NCBI RefSeq assembly: GCF_902497745.1
Contig: NZ_CABVHJ010000007.1
Coordinates: 172,131-236,130 of the forward strand
Length of the DNA: 64,000 nt
Direction of reading: 5' to 3'
Source: Pseudomonas fluorescens
GTDB taxonomy: Bacteria; Pseudomonadota; Gammaproteobacteria; Pseudomonadales; Pseudomonadaceae
A program made the translations under genes and the position numbers. Below the pieces are notes generated by a model. That model was not told the DNA's origin and ran no database searches. It was given only the letters and a program-made list of their open reading frames with translations. Positions 1 to 8,930 of this stretch are shown piece by piece (positions within the stretch are counted from its first letter, which is position 1; every line of letters starts with the position of its first letter).

Positions 1-440
1 TTCACATCGACCTGCTGCCCGGCCGACCTGTGGATAAATTGCAGGCGGCATTGAGCAAGCCTCGCGGCTCGCGCTCGATGGCCAAGCATCTGCACAGTCA
101 GGTTGGCATTGACGGAGTTAAAGCGGCGTTGTTGCGGGAGTTGACTGATGCGGCGACGTTTGCTGATCCGGCGCTGTTGGCGCGGGCGATCAAGGCGTTG
201 CCGCTGACGTTGGTGAAAACCCGTCCACTGGACGAGGCGATCAGCAGTGCCGGGGGCGTGACGTTCGAGGCGATGGATGAGCGCTTGATGCTCAAGGCGT
301 TGCCGGGGGTGTTCTGCGCGGGGGAAATGCTGGATTGGGAAGCACCGACGGGCGGGTATTTGCTGACGGGGTGTTTTGCCAGCGGGCGGGCGGCGGGGTT
401 GGGTATTGTGCAGTGGCTCAAGTCCGAGGCGTCTGCCTGA
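1..440 (+). CDS. HI0933-like NAD(P)/FAD flavoprotein, C-terminal fragment
   Basis: This is the 3' end of a gene whose start lies left of the window; the frame is open from base 3. The visible tail contains [20 protein letters not shown] and the C-terminal FAD-contact block [20 protein letters not shown] followed by [10 protein letters not shown], the typical ending of the HI0933/TIGR03862 family of predicted flavin-dependent oxidoreductases. No substrate is established for the family, so only a redox flavoprotein call is supported. The protein ends in KSEASA. A dispersed repeat element begins directly after the stop codon. Confidence 0.8.
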   Translation, partial: HIDLLPGRPVDKLQAALSKPRGSRSMAKHLHSQVGIDGVKAALLRELTDAATFADPALLARAIKALPLTLVKTRPLDEAISSAGGVTFEAMDERLMLKALPGVFCAGEMLDWEAPTGGYLLTGCFASGRAAGLGIVQWLKSEASA

Positions 441-441
441 A

Positions 442-666
442 CCCTCACCCCAGCCCTCTCCCAGAGGGAGAGGGAGCTGACCGAGGTGTCTGACGTCATC
501 CGTCGACCTGAAAAACCGAGTCGATTATGGATTTGGTCAATCGACCGAGGTGTCTGGCGAAAGCTCTGTCGATTATGGATTCACAACACAAGAATCAGGT
601 CGGCGTACTTCGCGAGCATCCCCCAATCAGTCCCCTCTCCCTACGGGAGAGGGTTAGGGTGAGGGG
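442..666. repeat. dispersed palindromic-end repeat, copy 1
   Basis: A 225-bp non-coding element lies between the flavoprotein and rhlE. Its ends are imperfect inverted repeats of the type CCCTCACCCCAGCCCTCTCC and its complement. A related, shorter copy lies in the opposite orientation at 15151-15327. This copy has an internal duplication: GACCGAGGTGTCTG occurs at 479 and 543, and GTCGATTATGGATT at 520 and 568. No coding potential was seen. Confidence 0.75.
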
Positions 667-675
667 CTTTTGACC

Positions 676-2013
676 TTAAGGCTTACGCTTACGCGGCCCA
701 GTGTTAAACACCGGCACTTTACGCACAGGTTTGATCGAAGGCTCCGGAGCCTGCGTCTCGCCACTATCCACCCACTTGCCCAGATTGCGCTTGCCGCCAC
801 CGCCCGAAGCTTTCGGCTTCTTCGGTTTCTTCGGCTTCTTGATCACCTGACCGCTGGCATCAGTATCCGGCACACGGTGCTCCGGTTCGAAATCCGGTTC
901 GTTCTGACGCTTCAAGGTCTGGCGAGTCAGCATTTCAATCGCCGACAACATGTTCACTTCATCCGCACACACCAGCGAAATCGCCTCACCGGTTGCGCCA
1001 GCACGGCCCGTACGGCCAATACGGTGAATGTAATCCTCAGCCACGATCGGCAGATCGAAGTTGATCACCAGCGGCAGATCTTCGATATCCAGACCCCGCG
1101 CCGCAACGTCAGTCGCGACCAGAATCTGCACTTCGCTGAGCTTGAAACGGTCCAGCGCACGCTGACGGGTGGCCTGCGGTTTGTCGCCGTGGATACCGTC
1201 GGCATTCACACCGAGACCCTGGAGTTTTTCCACCAGCGCATCAACACCGTTGCGGGTCTTGGCGAACACCAGCACCTGCTTCCACTTGTTCTTGCGCATC
1301 AGGTGCACGAACAGTTCGGCTTTGCGCTTTTTGTCTACCGTCACCACCCACTGCTTGACGGTGTTGGCGGCAACGTTGCGCGGGCTGACTTCAATGCTCA
1401 GCGGATCGTTGAGCATCTGCCCGGCCAGCAGGCGAATGTCATCGGAGAAGGTCGCGGAGAACAGCAGGGTCTGGCGCTTTTTCGGCAGCATGCGATAAAT
1501 GTTCGCCAGTTCTTCGGAGAAGCCCAGGTCGAGCATACGATCGGCTTCATCCAGCACCAGAGTCTGCAACTGATCGAGTTTCAGCGCGTTCTGGCGGAAC
1601 AGATCGATCAGGCGACCCGGCGTGGCGACCAGCACATCGACACCGCCGCGCAGCTTCATCATTTGCGGGTTGATGCTGACACCGCCGTAAACCGCATAAG
1701 TGCGCAGCGGCAGGTTTTCGGCGTACTGGCGCACAGACTCATGAACCTGCTCGGCCAGCTCGCGGGTCGGCACCAGAATCAGCGCACGCGCCGAGTTGGC
1801 AGCGACTTTCGGCCCTTCCATGGCCAGCAGCTGCAGCAGCGGCAAGGCGAAACCGGCGGTCTTGCCGGTGCCGGTCTGGGCGGCAGCCATCAGGTCACGA
1901 CCGGCCAGCACGGCCGGAATGGCTTGCGCCTGAACCGGCGTCGGGGTCTGGTAGCCGAGCTTCTCGAGGGAGCGCAGCAAGGGTTCGATCAGGCCAAGGG
2001 TGGCGAAAGTCAT
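676..2013 (-). CDS. rhlE: DEAD-box ATP-dependent RNA helicase, RhlE type
   Basis: ATP-dependent RNA helicase acting in RNA remodelling and decay. The core motifs are in order: Q-motif region TPTPVQAQAIP, motif I AAQTGTGKTA, motif Ia PTRELAEQV, motif II VLDEADRMLD, motif III SATFSDD, and motif VI HRIGRTGRAG. A short basic C-terminal tail rich in KPKKPKKPK follows. The length of 445 aa and the gene context fit the shorter of the two Pseudomonas RhlE proteins, RhlE1. I start at MTFATLG (ATG at 2013), because the 32 codons upstream look like non-coding leader. The upstream same-strand neighbour is a DMT exporter ending at 2066, so the two may be co-transcribed. Confidence 0.93.
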   Translation of the reverse strand: MTFATLGLIEPLLRSLEKLGYQTPTPVQAQAIPAVLAGRDLMAAAQTGTGKTAGFALPLLQLLAMEGPKVAANSARALILVPTRELAEQVHESVRQYAENLPLRTYAVYGGVSINPQMMKLRGGVDVLVATPGRLIDLFRQNALKLDQLQTLVLDEADRMLDLGFSEELANIYRMLPKKRQTLLFSATFSDDIRLLAGQMLNDPLSIEVSPRNVAANTVKQWVVTVDKKRKAELFVHLMRKNKWKQVLVFAKTRNGVDALVEKLQGLGVNADGIHGDKPQATRQRALDRFKLSEVQILVATDVAARGLDIEDLPLVINFDLPIVAEDYIHRIGRTGRAGATGEAISLVCADEVNMLSAIEMLTRQTLKRQNEPDFEPEHRVPDTDASGQVIKKPKKPKKPKASGGGGKRNLGKWVDSGETQAPEPSIKPVRKVPVFNTGPRKRKP

Positions 2014-2065
2014 GGAAGTACCGTAGGAAAAAATGACGCGGGCATGCAATGCCGCGCAGTTTACC

Positions 2066-3001
2066 CTAATTCGTACGCTGTTCCGCGGGAACGGCTGTCG
2101 GCGCTGCAACTGGCGGCTGTGCCGGGCGGCGCCACTGCGGCAAGCCGATCAACACCACAGCGCTGATGATCACCAGCATCGCCAGCGCTTCCTCGATGCC
2201 GATGGTCTCGCCGACAAACACAATCCCCAGCAACACTGCGACCGCCGGGTTGACGTAGGCATAACTGGTCGCCGCCGCTGGACGTACGTGCTTGAGCAGG
2301 TACATGTAGGAATTGAAGGCGATGATCGAGCCGAAAAAGATCAGGTACGCCAGCGCCAGCCAGCCTTCAACCGGCGGCATCGCTTGCAGATGCTCGCCAC
2401 TGACAGCGCTGCCGATCAGCAACACCACACCGCCGACCAGCATTTCCACCGCACTGGCCATCGCGCCCTGCGGCAACGGCAAGTGTCTGCTCCACACCGA
2501 ACCGAACGCCCAGGTTGCCGCCGCGAAAATCAGCAATGCTGCGCCCATCGGACTCGATTGCAGGTTGGAGCCCATGTTGAGCATGGCGATGCCGATAATC
2601 CCCAACGCCACCCCGGCCCACTCGAGACGGGTATTACGCGCGCCCCAGAAATATCCACAGAGCAAAGTAAACAGCGGCACCGTCGCCACCGCCAACGCAG
2701 CAACCCCGGAAGCCACACCGGTGTGCTCGGCGACACTCACCGCGCCGTTACCGAAACTGAGCAGCAAAATCCCGATGATCCCCGCCGCTTTCCATTGCGC
2801 CCAGGTCGGCGCAGGGGCCCCGCGCCAGCGCAGGAATGCATACATCAACGTACCGGCGATCACGAAGCGCACACCGCCGAGCATCAGCGGCGGCCAGTAC
2901 TCAACGCCAATGCGGATCACCAGATAGGTCGATCCCCAAATCACATACAGCGCAAAAAACGCGGCGATCAGCGGCAAGGAAAAACGGCGCAAGGCAGGCA
3001 T
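2066..3001 (-). CDS. EamA/DMT-family inner-membrane exporter
   Basis: A 311-aa integral membrane protein with about ten hydrophobic helices and two EamA repeats, the layout of drug/metabolite transporters such as YedA. The N-terminus has the family signature ALYVIWGSTYLVIRIG; the second repeat ends in AVLLGIVFVGETIGIEEALAM. The substrate is unknown; members often export amino acids or metabolites. The gene is divergent from the Lrp-type regulator at 3165 with about 160 bp between them, a common arrangement in which the regulator controls its neighbouring exporter. On the minus strand, TAGAAT about 30 bp before the start may be a -10 element. Confidence 0.88.
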   Translation of the reverse strand: MPALRRFSLPLIAAFFALYVIWGSTYLVIRIGVEYWPPLMLGGVRFVIAGTLMYAFLRWRGAPAPTWAQWKAAGIIGILLLSFGNGAVSVAEHTGVASGVAALAVATVPLFTLLCGYFWGARNTRLEWAGVALGIIGIAMLNMGSNLQSSPMGAALLIFAAATWAFGSVWSRHLPLPQGAMASAVEMLVGGVVLLIGSAVSGEHLQAMPPVEGWLALAYLIFFGSIIAFNSYMYLLKHVRPAAATSYAYVNPAVAVLLGIVFVGETIGIEEALAMLVIISAVVLIGLPQWRRPAQPPVAAPTAVPAEQRTN

Positions 3002-3164
3002 GGGCAGCTCGAAGGTCAGAGGTAGCGGATGAATTATTCTAGAAAGGCAGGCGAGTAAAAATAAGCTACAAAACCTGTTTATAGCGCCGGTACACTTTGG
3101 AAATCACGGAGATCGACGGGTTTAACCACGATTTCGAAAGTCTGGCATTTTCAGGAGTCCGGCC

Positions 3165-3620
3165 TTGGACAAATACGACCGCATGCTGCTCAGCGCCCTG
3201 CTCGAAAACGGCCGTGCGTCCTACGCCGATCTGGCGCGCAAAGTTAACCTGTCAGCGCCGGCTGTGGCCGAGCGTGTGGCCAAGCTTGAGGCGTCCGGAG
3301 TGATCACCGGCTATGAGGCAAAAATCGATCTGTCGAAAATCGGCCTGCCGATCCAGTGCATGATCGAATTGCGCCTGCACCAGAACGGCAGTCAGAAGGT
3401 CTACGACGAACTGGTAAAAATCCCGCAACTGACCGAGTGCTTTCGAGTGACAGGCGATCCGTGCGTGATGATGAAGGCCGCTGTGGGATCGATGACGGAG
3501 CTGGAGGAATTGATCAATCGCGTGGCGAAGTTTGGCTTCAGCAAAACCTCGATTGTGTTGTCGAGCGCGATCGAAAAGCGTGTGCCGCTCGGCCAGATCG
3601 AAAGTAACGGCAAATCCTGA
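3165..3620 (+). CDS. Lrp/AsnC-family transcriptional regulator
   Basis: A 151-aa regulator with an N-terminal helix-turn-helix (DKYDRMLLSALLENGRASYADLARKVNLSAPAV region) and a C-terminal RAM ligand-binding domain containing ECFRVTGDPCVMMKA and ending in the common VPLGQI. Such proteins form octamers or dimers and sense amino acids. The start is TTG at 3165, supported by AGGAG eight bases upstream. It is divergent from an EamA exporter, its most likely target. The gene ends in a convergent REP pair shared with the exonuclease gene. Confidence 0.9.
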   Translation: MDKYDRMLLSALLENGRASYADLARKVNLSAPAVAERVAKLEASGVITGYEAKIDLSKIGLPIQCMIELRLHQNGSQKVYDELVKIPQLTECFRVTGDPCVMMKAAVGSMTELEELINRVAKFGFSKTSIVLSSAIEKRVPLGQIESNGKS

Positions 3621-3635
3621 TGACAATAAGCCCTA

Positions 3636-3733
3636 CTGTGGGAGCGAGCTTGCTGGCGAAAGCGGTAGATCAGTCACATAGAAGTTGAATGACACACCGC
3701 ATTCGCGAGCAAGCTCGCTCCCACAGGTTTTTT
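3636..3733. repeat. REP pair (BIME) with T-run between convergent genes
   Basis: Two inverted copies of the Pseudomonas REP motif CTGTGGGAGCGAGCTTGCT, one with a GG variant, flank about 40 bp and end in a run of T. The position between the convergent stops of the Lrp regulator and the exonuclease suggests it also serves as a two-way terminator. Confidence 0.8.
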
Positions 3734-3748
3734 GTACTGGATTCAGGA

Positions 3749-4375
3749 TCAGCGGTAACGCTGCAAGTGTTCGCTGACTTTCGCGGCAGGGACTTTCTGC
3801 AGTTTGCACAGCAGATCATGGGATAGCTCGCGCACACCATGCTTGCCGCGCAACTCATCCGCCAGATGCGCCATCAGGTTGGCCGCCATCTCGGCATCCG
3901 CCATGGCCCGGTGAGCCTGTCCCGTGTGCGGCAAACGCGCAAAAGTGGTCAGCGTACCGAGCTTGTGATTCGGCGCCGCCGGCATCAGCCTCCGCGCCAG
4001 CAGCAACGAACAGGCAAAGTTCTGCAACCGCGTGCGCTTGATCCGCCCCAGTTCAAAGTCCCAGAACTTCTGGTCGAACGATGCGTTGTGCGCTACCAGC
4101 GGCGTGCAGCCGACGAACTCGTTGACCTCGTTCATCACCTGCTCGGCCGGCGGCGCGGTGCGCAGCATGGCGTTGCTGATGCCGGTCAGTTGTTCGATGA
4201 ACGCGGGGACGCGTACGCCGGCGTTCATCAGGCTCTGGTAACGCTCGACGATGCGGCCGTTTTCCAGCATGACCACGGCGATTTCCGTGGCGCGGCAGCT
4301 GCTGTTCGGCGACAGGCCGGTGGTTTCAAAGTCGATGACTGCAATGCGTTCCAAACCGGGTTCAACTCCGTTCAA
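3749..4375 (-). CDS. DnaQ-like 3'-5' exonuclease
   Basis: A 208-aa DEDDh exonuclease. Exo I is AVIDFETTGLSP (Asp and Glu), Exo II is VAHNASFDQKFWD, and Exo III is HRAMADAEMAANLMAHL with the catalytic His and Asp. The family removes 3' nucleotides from DNA or RNA. It is a stand-alone exonuclease, not polymerase III epsilon, which is longer. The start appears to be TTG at 4375, overlapping the stop of the upstream NYN gene by four bases (TTGA); a second TTG seven codons later with GGAG upstream is a possible alternative. Translational coupling with the NYN gene is likely. Confidence 0.85.
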   Translation of the reverse strand: MNGVEPGLERIAVIDFETTGLSPNSSCRATEIAVVMLENGRIVERYQSLMNAGVRVPAFIEQLTGISNAMLRTAPPAEQVMNEVNEFVGCTPLVAHNASFDQKFWDFELGRIKRTRLQNFACSLLLARRLMPAAPNHKLGTLTTFARLPHTGQAHRAMADAEMAANLMAHLADELRGKHGVRELSHDLLCKLQKVPAAKVSEHLQRYR

Positions 4376-4851
4376 CTCTTGAGTAACAACGCGCCTTCGA
4401 TCGGCACGTAACGGCTGGCGGCGCGGATCAGCGAGTTGGCCGTCAGGCCGGGCACGCCATAGGCGACCGCTTGCACGCCGTGTTTGCTGATGATGCGTTC
4501 GAGCAGCATGTCGAAATCGCCGTCACCGGAGGCCAGGACAATTTCGTCGACGTGGTCGGCGGCGTCCATGATGTCGAGGGTGATGCCCACGTCCCAGTCG
4601 CCCTTGGCCGAGCCGTCGCTGCGCTGGATGTAGGGTTTGAGCTTCACGGTGAAGCCCAGATTGCGCAGGATCTGCTGGAACTGCTGCTGCTTGCTGTCGC
4701 CACGGTCGATCGCGTAGGCGTAGGCCTCGACGATCTGCCCGTCCTTGCTGATGTCTGCCCACAGCGCGGCGTAGTTGAAGTGGCAACCATAGGCCTGACG
4801 CACGGTGTAGTAGAGGTTCTGCACGTCGGCGAACACTGCGATTTTTTTCAC
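4372..4851 (-). CDS. NYN-domain (LabA/PIN-like) putative ribonuclease
   Basis: A 159-aa protein with the NYN/LabA_like PIN-fold signature: an early FADVQNLYYTVRQAYG, a central DWDVGITLDIMDAADHVD and the acidic cluster VLASGDGDFDMLLERI. Conserved aspartates in these blocks form a metal-binding nuclease site in relatives. The start is GTG at 4851 with AGGAA a few bases upstream. It is coupled to the downstream DnaQ-like exonuclease through a four-base overlap, which suggests joint work on RNA or DNA turnover. Confidence 0.85.
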   Translation of the reverse strand: MKKIAVFADVQNLYYTVRQAYGCHFNYAALWADISKDGQIVEAYAYAIDRGDSKQQQFQQILRNLGFTVKLKPYIQRSDGSAKGDWDVGITLDIMDAADHVDEIVLASGDGDFDMLLERIISKHGVQAVAYGVPGLTANSLIRAASRYVPIEGALLLKS

Positions 4852-4955
4852 CGGAGTTCCTGTGGGCGCGCAAGCGCTCGAAGCGGGATCAGGCGCCAGG
4901 CCCGAAAAAGGCGCTCAGTATGCCAGCCCGAAGGAAGGTTCCGCGAATAATCGGC

Positions 4956-4977
4956 CCGGAGCCCTCAGGGGCTCCGG
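4956..4977 (-). terminator. hairpin after DUF2076 gene
   Basis: CCGGAGCCC and GGGCTCCGG can pair in a nine-base-pair stem just past the stop of the DUF2076 gene. There is no clear U-run, so it may be a Rho-independent terminator of weak form or an mRNA-end hairpin. Confidence 0.45.
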
Positions 4978-4989
4978 ACGAATGGTGAA

Positions 4990-5748
4990 TCAGACGAAGG
5001 AATCGTCGTCATCAAAGAAGGAAGAATTGTCGTTACCGTAGTCGGTGTCGGTGAATCCGCCCTGGTCGTTGCCAGAGAAGCCGTTATCGGCCACACGCTG
5101 ATCTTCGCCCCAGCCATTGCTGCTCTGGTCAGCGACCTGCGCCGGCTCTTCCTTGATCACTTCAACGATTTCTTCCGGCTGCTGATTGTGATGGAACAGG
5201 CTGCTGATGCCCTGCGCCAGCATCACGCCACCGGCCACACCGGCGGCGGTTTTCAGGGCGCCGCCGAGGAAACTGCTGCCTGCTGCCGGAGCAGCTTGCT
5301 GAGCGTAATTAGGCGGTGCTGCACCGAAATTCTGTTGTGGTGCGGGTGCGCCGAAGTTCTGCTGCGGTGCCGGTTCACGCCAGCCTCCGGTCGACGTCGG
5401 AGCAGTACTTTGGGTCGGCGCCGGACGCGGGCTGCCACCAAAAATGCTCGAAAGAAAACCACCGCCGCCGCTCGGCGCCGGTGCAGCACTCTGGGCTTTG
5501 GCCGACTGCAACTCGGCCTGCAACTGCTGGACTTGCCGGGTCAGTTGCTTGTTCTGCTCATCGAGGCTCTTGAGCGCAGCCTCTTGCACCAGAATCGCCT
5601 GGGTCATGAAATAACCTGCCGCCGGCTGGCGGGTCAGGTGTTCCTTGATCCGCGTCTCGGCCTGGGCGTCGCGCGGGGCTGCCTCCGTTTCGGCCTGCTG
5701 CAGCCGGGAAAACAGTCCATCGATCAGGGTTTGCTCTTCGCTGTTCAT
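4990..5748 (-). CDS. DUF2076 family protein
   Basis: A 252-aa protein starting MNSEEQTLIDGLFSRLQQAE, the DUF2076 signature. Residues 1-95 are helical with a coiled-coil stretch (QNKQLTRQVQQLQAELQSA). The middle is proline/alanine/glutamine-rich with tandem APQQNFGA-type units. A glycine/alanine-rich hydrophobic patch (SSFLGGALKTAAGVAGGVML) follows, then a very acidic tail ending in DDDDSFV. ATG at 5748 has GAGG upstream; an earlier in-frame start is unlikely. The function is unknown; the family is often described as periplasmic ligand-binding sensor-like, which I cannot confirm here. Confidence 0.85.
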   Translation of the reverse strand: MNSEEQTLIDGLFSRLQQAETEAAPRDAQAETRIKEHLTRQPAAGYFMTQAILVQEAALKSLDEQNKQLTRQVQQLQAELQSAKAQSAAPAPSGGGGFLSSIFGGSPRPAPTQSTAPTSTGGWREPAPQQNFGAPAPQQNFGAAPPNYAQQAAPAAGSSFLGGALKTAAGVAGGVMLAQGISSLFHHNQQPEEIVEVIKEEPAQVADQSSNGWGEDQRVADNGFSGNDQGGFTDTDYGNDNSSFFDDDDSFV

Positions 5749-5926
5749 GGCGACCTCGTAGATTGCCGGGGATAACATTGCCCTCGTCCACGTTGGCCGA
5801 GGTGCTCTCCTGTAATGGAGACGGTGACAAAACGTTTCAATGACCTTTACCGAATGTTTACGTTTGTGTCGCGCCGGCGATCATCGGTTAAAGTGAGCCA
5901 CTGTTTTCCACCTGCGATACCGACTG

Positions 5927-6601
5927 ATGAATGCCCTCGAAGTACTGCGCGACTCTCTGTATTTTTTCAAACGCCATTTGGGCAGCATCGTACGGTTGTG
6001 CCTGCCGCTGGTGATTTTCGAAGCGTTCCTGCAACAAGTGGTCGATCACGCCAGCGGGCCGGAAAACATCTCGGCAATTAGCATCGTCGTTGGTCTGCTG
6101 GTGTATCCGCTGTACACCGCAGCGCTGATCCTTTTCCTCGATGCGCGCAGCCGTGGCGAGGCACCGCGCAATCGTGACCTGCTGGCAATGGCCGCCACCC
6201 TTTGGCCACGTTTCGCCCTGCTCACGGCGCTGAACACCTTGCTGATTCTGTTGGGCCTGTCGCTGTATTTCCTCCCAGGCCTGATGCTGATGGTCATGCT
6301 CGCATTCGGCGAATACCTGCTGGTGCTGCGCGGCATGGGGCCCTTGCAGGCGATGAAGGAAAGCCTGCGCCTGACCCGTGGGCATTTCTGGCGAATCCTG
6401 CTGTGCATTCTCTGTGTGATGACGCCGCTGTGGTTGCTCAAAGGCGCGACACTGGCGGTGTACCCCGAGCCGCAGAATCCTGTGATCGCCATACTGATCG
6501 ACAGCGCTCACAGCTTCCTGCAACTGTTCACCAGTGTGGTGTTGTTCCGCCTGTTCATGCTGATCAGCGAATTGCCTGACAAACGTGACAGAGCGGTCTG
6601 A
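5927..6601 (+). CDS. YciC-like inner-membrane protein
   Basis: A 224-aa multi-pass membrane protein with about six hydrophobic segments. It resembles the YciC/UPF0259 family in length, in the N-terminal LRDSLYFFKRHLGSIVRLCLP motif and in the RGMGPLQAMKESLRLTRGHFWR loop, a motif seen in membrane proteins with a DUF975/YciC fold. The molecular role of the family is not known. It stands alone, with a probable promoter for the next gene starting right after its stop. Confidence 0.75.
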   Translation: MNALEVLRDSLYFFKRHLGSIVRLCLPLVIFEAFLQQVVDHASGPENISAISIVVGLLVYPLYTAALILFLDARSRGEAPRNRDLLAMAATLWPRFALLTALNTLLILLGLSLYFLPGLMLMVMLAFGEYLLVLRGMGPLQAMKESLRLTRGHFWRILLCILCVMTPLWLLKGATLAVYPEPQNPVIAILIDSAHSFLQLFTSVVLFRLFMLISELPDKRDRAV

Positions 6602-6612
6602 CAGCTCTGCGC

Positions 6613-6642
6613 TTGGGCTTCGAGACAGCCGTCAGGTATGCT
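6613..6642 (+). promoter_or_regulatory. possible sigma-70 promoter of the EEP gene
   Basis: TTGGGC and TATGCT are separated by 18 bp. TATGCT lies 35 bp ahead of the ATG at 6677, in a gap otherwise empty of features. The call rests on motif match only. Confidence 0.4.
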
Positions 6643-6676
6643 CGAGGCCACTTTCTGTAACGCTATAAGCCGAGCC

Positions 6677-7756
6677 ATGACCCGTCTACTGCGCTACACC
6701 CTGTTACTTGTTGTGCTCGCCATCGCCCTGATCGGCGGGCTGCTGTTCAGCCTGACCTGGCGCCCCGACGCCCGCGAAACCCTGCCGATCAGTTGCACGG
6801 GGACGCCACCGATACTGGTGCCGGGCCAGGCGCTGAAAGTCATGACCTGGAACGTGCAGTACCTGGCCGGCAAGCGTTACGTGTTCTGGAATGATCTGGC
6901 CCAGGGCAACGATGAAGCGCCGACACCGGAAGACATGGCCTTCAGCCTCGACGAAGTGGCGCGGGTAATCCGCGATGAGCAGCCGGATGTGGTGCTGCTG
7001 CAGGAACTCGATGAAGGCGCCAAGGCCAGCGATTATCAGGATCAGCTCAAGCTCTTGCAGGAACGGGTCGCCGACCTGTACCCATGCAACGCCAGTGCGT
7101 TTGACTGGAAAGCCGAATTCGTCCCTGATCGACACATCTTTGGCAGCGTCGGCCGGCAACTGGCGACCCTGAGCCGCTATCGCATCGAGCACGCCGAGCG
7201 CCTGCAATTGCCAGTGGCTGCCGCCAACTTCATCAGCCGCCAGTTCCAGCCGAAAGACGCCCTGCTCGCGACCAAACTGCCACTGAGCGATGGCGGGCAA
7301 CTGACTGTGTTCAATACGCATCTGGAACGCTCCAGCCAACCAAATGACACCGCGCTGGCACAGGTGAGTGCCGTGGCCAAAGTGCTCGACAAGTACGAAA
7401 GCCAGGGCCTGCCGTGGTTGATTGGTGGTGATTTCAATCTGTTGCCACTCGGCCAGTACCGCCGCCTGCCTGCCGAACAACGCACGCCCTACTCCGCCGA
7501 CAGCGAACTGCATCTGCTGTGGGACAAGTACCCGATGATCCCGACCAACAACGAAGCCAGCGGCATCGACCGGGCGCAATGGCTGACCCACTACCCCAAC
7601 GATCCTGGCCTGAACGGCCCGGATCGCACGGTCGACTATCTGTTTTACAGCCCGAAGATCAAACGGGTCGAAGCAACGGTGCGCCAGGACGATACGTTGC
7701 GCATTTCCGATCACTTGCCGGTGATTGCGCGCTTCCTGCTACCGGTGGCGCCCTAG
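6677..7756 (+). CDS. endonuclease/exonuclease/phosphatase family protein
   Basis: A 359-aa protein with an N-terminal signal anchor (LLRYTLLLVVLAIALIGGLL) and an EEP-fold domain. The catalytic blocks are visible: TWNVQYL, VVLLQELDEG (metal-binding Glu), TVFNTHLERS, IGGDFNLLP (Asp and Asn) and the terminal SDHLPVIARF (Asp-His). EEP enzymes cleave phosphodiester bonds in nucleic acids, phosphoinositides or sphingomyelin; the membrane anchor places this one at the periplasmic face. The substrate cannot be read from the sequence. I start at MTRLLRY (6677). Confidence 0.85.
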   Translation: MTRLLRYTLLLVVLAIALIGGLLFSLTWRPDARETLPISCTGTPPILVPGQALKVMTWNVQYLAGKRYVFWNDLAQGNDEAPTPEDMAFSLDEVARVIRDEQPDVVLLQELDEGAKASDYQDQLKLLQERVADLYPCNASAFDWKAEFVPDRHIFGSVGRQLATLSRYRIEHAERLQLPVAAANFISRQFQPKDALLATKLPLSDGGQLTVFNTHLERSSQPNDTALAQVSAVAKVLDKYESQGLPWLIGGDFNLLPLGQYRRLPAEQRTPYSADSELHLLWDKYPMIPTNNEASGIDRAQWLTHYPNDPGLNGPDRTVDYLFYSPKIKRVEATVRQDDTLRISDHLPVIARFLLPVAP

Positions 7757-7807
7757 GCAGGGCCAAGGAATATCGACCCGTCGCTCGAATTGACGATATG
7801 GAATCCC

Positions 7808-8728
7808 ATGAAAATCTTATTGGTGTGCAAGGATATTGGTGGTTACGCGCGCAAACTGGCGGACTATCTGATGATCGACAACGACGTGTGTTTTATCGAT
7901 ACGTCATCGATGCAGAACAGTTTTGATCGGGCGCCGAAGATCCTGCGCCGCCCGCTGAAACGCTGGGCACAGTTACGCCAGTTCAACAAAGCTATCGCTG
8001 CGCATGGACGTTTCGACGCCGCACTCATCATCAACCCGGCCCAGATCGATGCAAACCAGTTGGCCGCCGGACTCAAGGTTTCCGACCACAAGATCGCCTA
8101 CCTCTACGACAGCTTCAGTCGCTGGCCGATGACGCGCGAAGCGCTTGCCGGTTATGACGAGGTGTTTTCCTTCGACCCGGAAAATGCCGAAAGCTACGGG
8201 CTGAAAAAACTCTACAACTTCATTTACGACGACTACATCGCGGACGGTGAGCCCGGTGAGTACTCGGCGCTTGTAGTGATGGCGGGCAAGGATCGGGTGC
8301 CGGCACTTGCCGGTCTGGCAGAGGAATTCGATCGCCTCGGGGTGACCGATTACAAGTTTCTGGTTCAGTCCAAACCGGTTCCGGGCGCGCATCCGGGCAT
8401 CACCTTTTTCGAACAGAGAATGTCGCTGGAATCGGTGGGTGAGCTGGTCAAGCGCTCGCGGATCATTCTCGATATAGCCAAGCCCGGGCAGGCCGGGTTG
8501 AGCTTCCGTTTCTTCGAAGCCATGGCCTCACGGAAAAAAGTCATCACCACCAACAACAGCGTGGTCGACTATGACTTCTACAACCCGGCGAACATTCTGG
8601 TGATCGATGAGGCCAACCCGGTGATTCCGGAACGGTTCATTACGGATCCGTATGTCGATGTGCCTGAGCACATCTATCAGAAATACACCCTGCAGGGATG
8701 GGTTAAAACCGTGTTTGCCCTGCCGTGA
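7808..8728 (+). CDS. putative GT-B glycosyltransferase-like protein
   Basis: A 306-aa soluble protein beginning MKILLVCKDIGGYARKLADY. The C-terminal half contains SFRFFEAMASRKKVITTN followed by an acidic-proline stretch, which resembles the sugar-nucleotide-binding Glu motif of group 1 glycosyltransferases and CgeB-like proteins. The N-terminal half lacks a recognised signature. It may take part in surface polysaccharide synthesis, but no other polysaccharide gene is adjacent, so the role is inference. ATG 7808 is preferred over an upstream TTG at 7790. Confidence 0.55.
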   Translation: MKILLVCKDIGGYARKLADYLMIDNDVCFIDTSSMQNSFDRAPKILRRPLKRWAQLRQFNKAIAAHGRFDAALIINPAQIDANQLAAGLKVSDHKIAYLYDSFSRWPMTREALAGYDEVFSFDPENAESYGLKKLYNFIYDDYIADGEPGEYSALVVMAGKDRVPALAGLAEEFDRLGVTDYKFLVQSKPVPGAHPGITFFEQRMSLESVGELVKRSRIILDIAKPGQAGLSFRFFEAMASRKKVITTNNSVVDYDFYNPANILVIDEANPVIPERFITDPYVDVPEHIYQKYTLQGWVKTVFALP

Positions 8729-8760
8729 GCTGAACCCGCCATCCCCTGCACCATAGGCCC

Positions 8761-8930
8761 CTGTGGGAGCGAGCCTGCTCGCGAATGCAGATGTTCAGTC
8801 AGCGGATGTATCGATTGACACGACGCCTTCGCGAGCAGGCTCGCTCCCACAGTAGATCGGTGTCGTACCGTTATTCTGTGGCCGACTTCAATTCTGTAGG
8901 AGCTGCCGAAGGCTGCGATCTCTTGATCTT
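8761..8930. repeat. REP pair plus a second-type REP
   Basis: An inverted REP pair (CTGTGGGAGCGAGCCTGCTC at 8761 and its complement ending at 8852) is followed at 8894-8930 by a single unit of a second repeat type, TGTAGGAGCTGCCGAAGGCT. The block lies between the convergent glycosyltransferase-like gene and hrpB. Confidence 0.8.
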
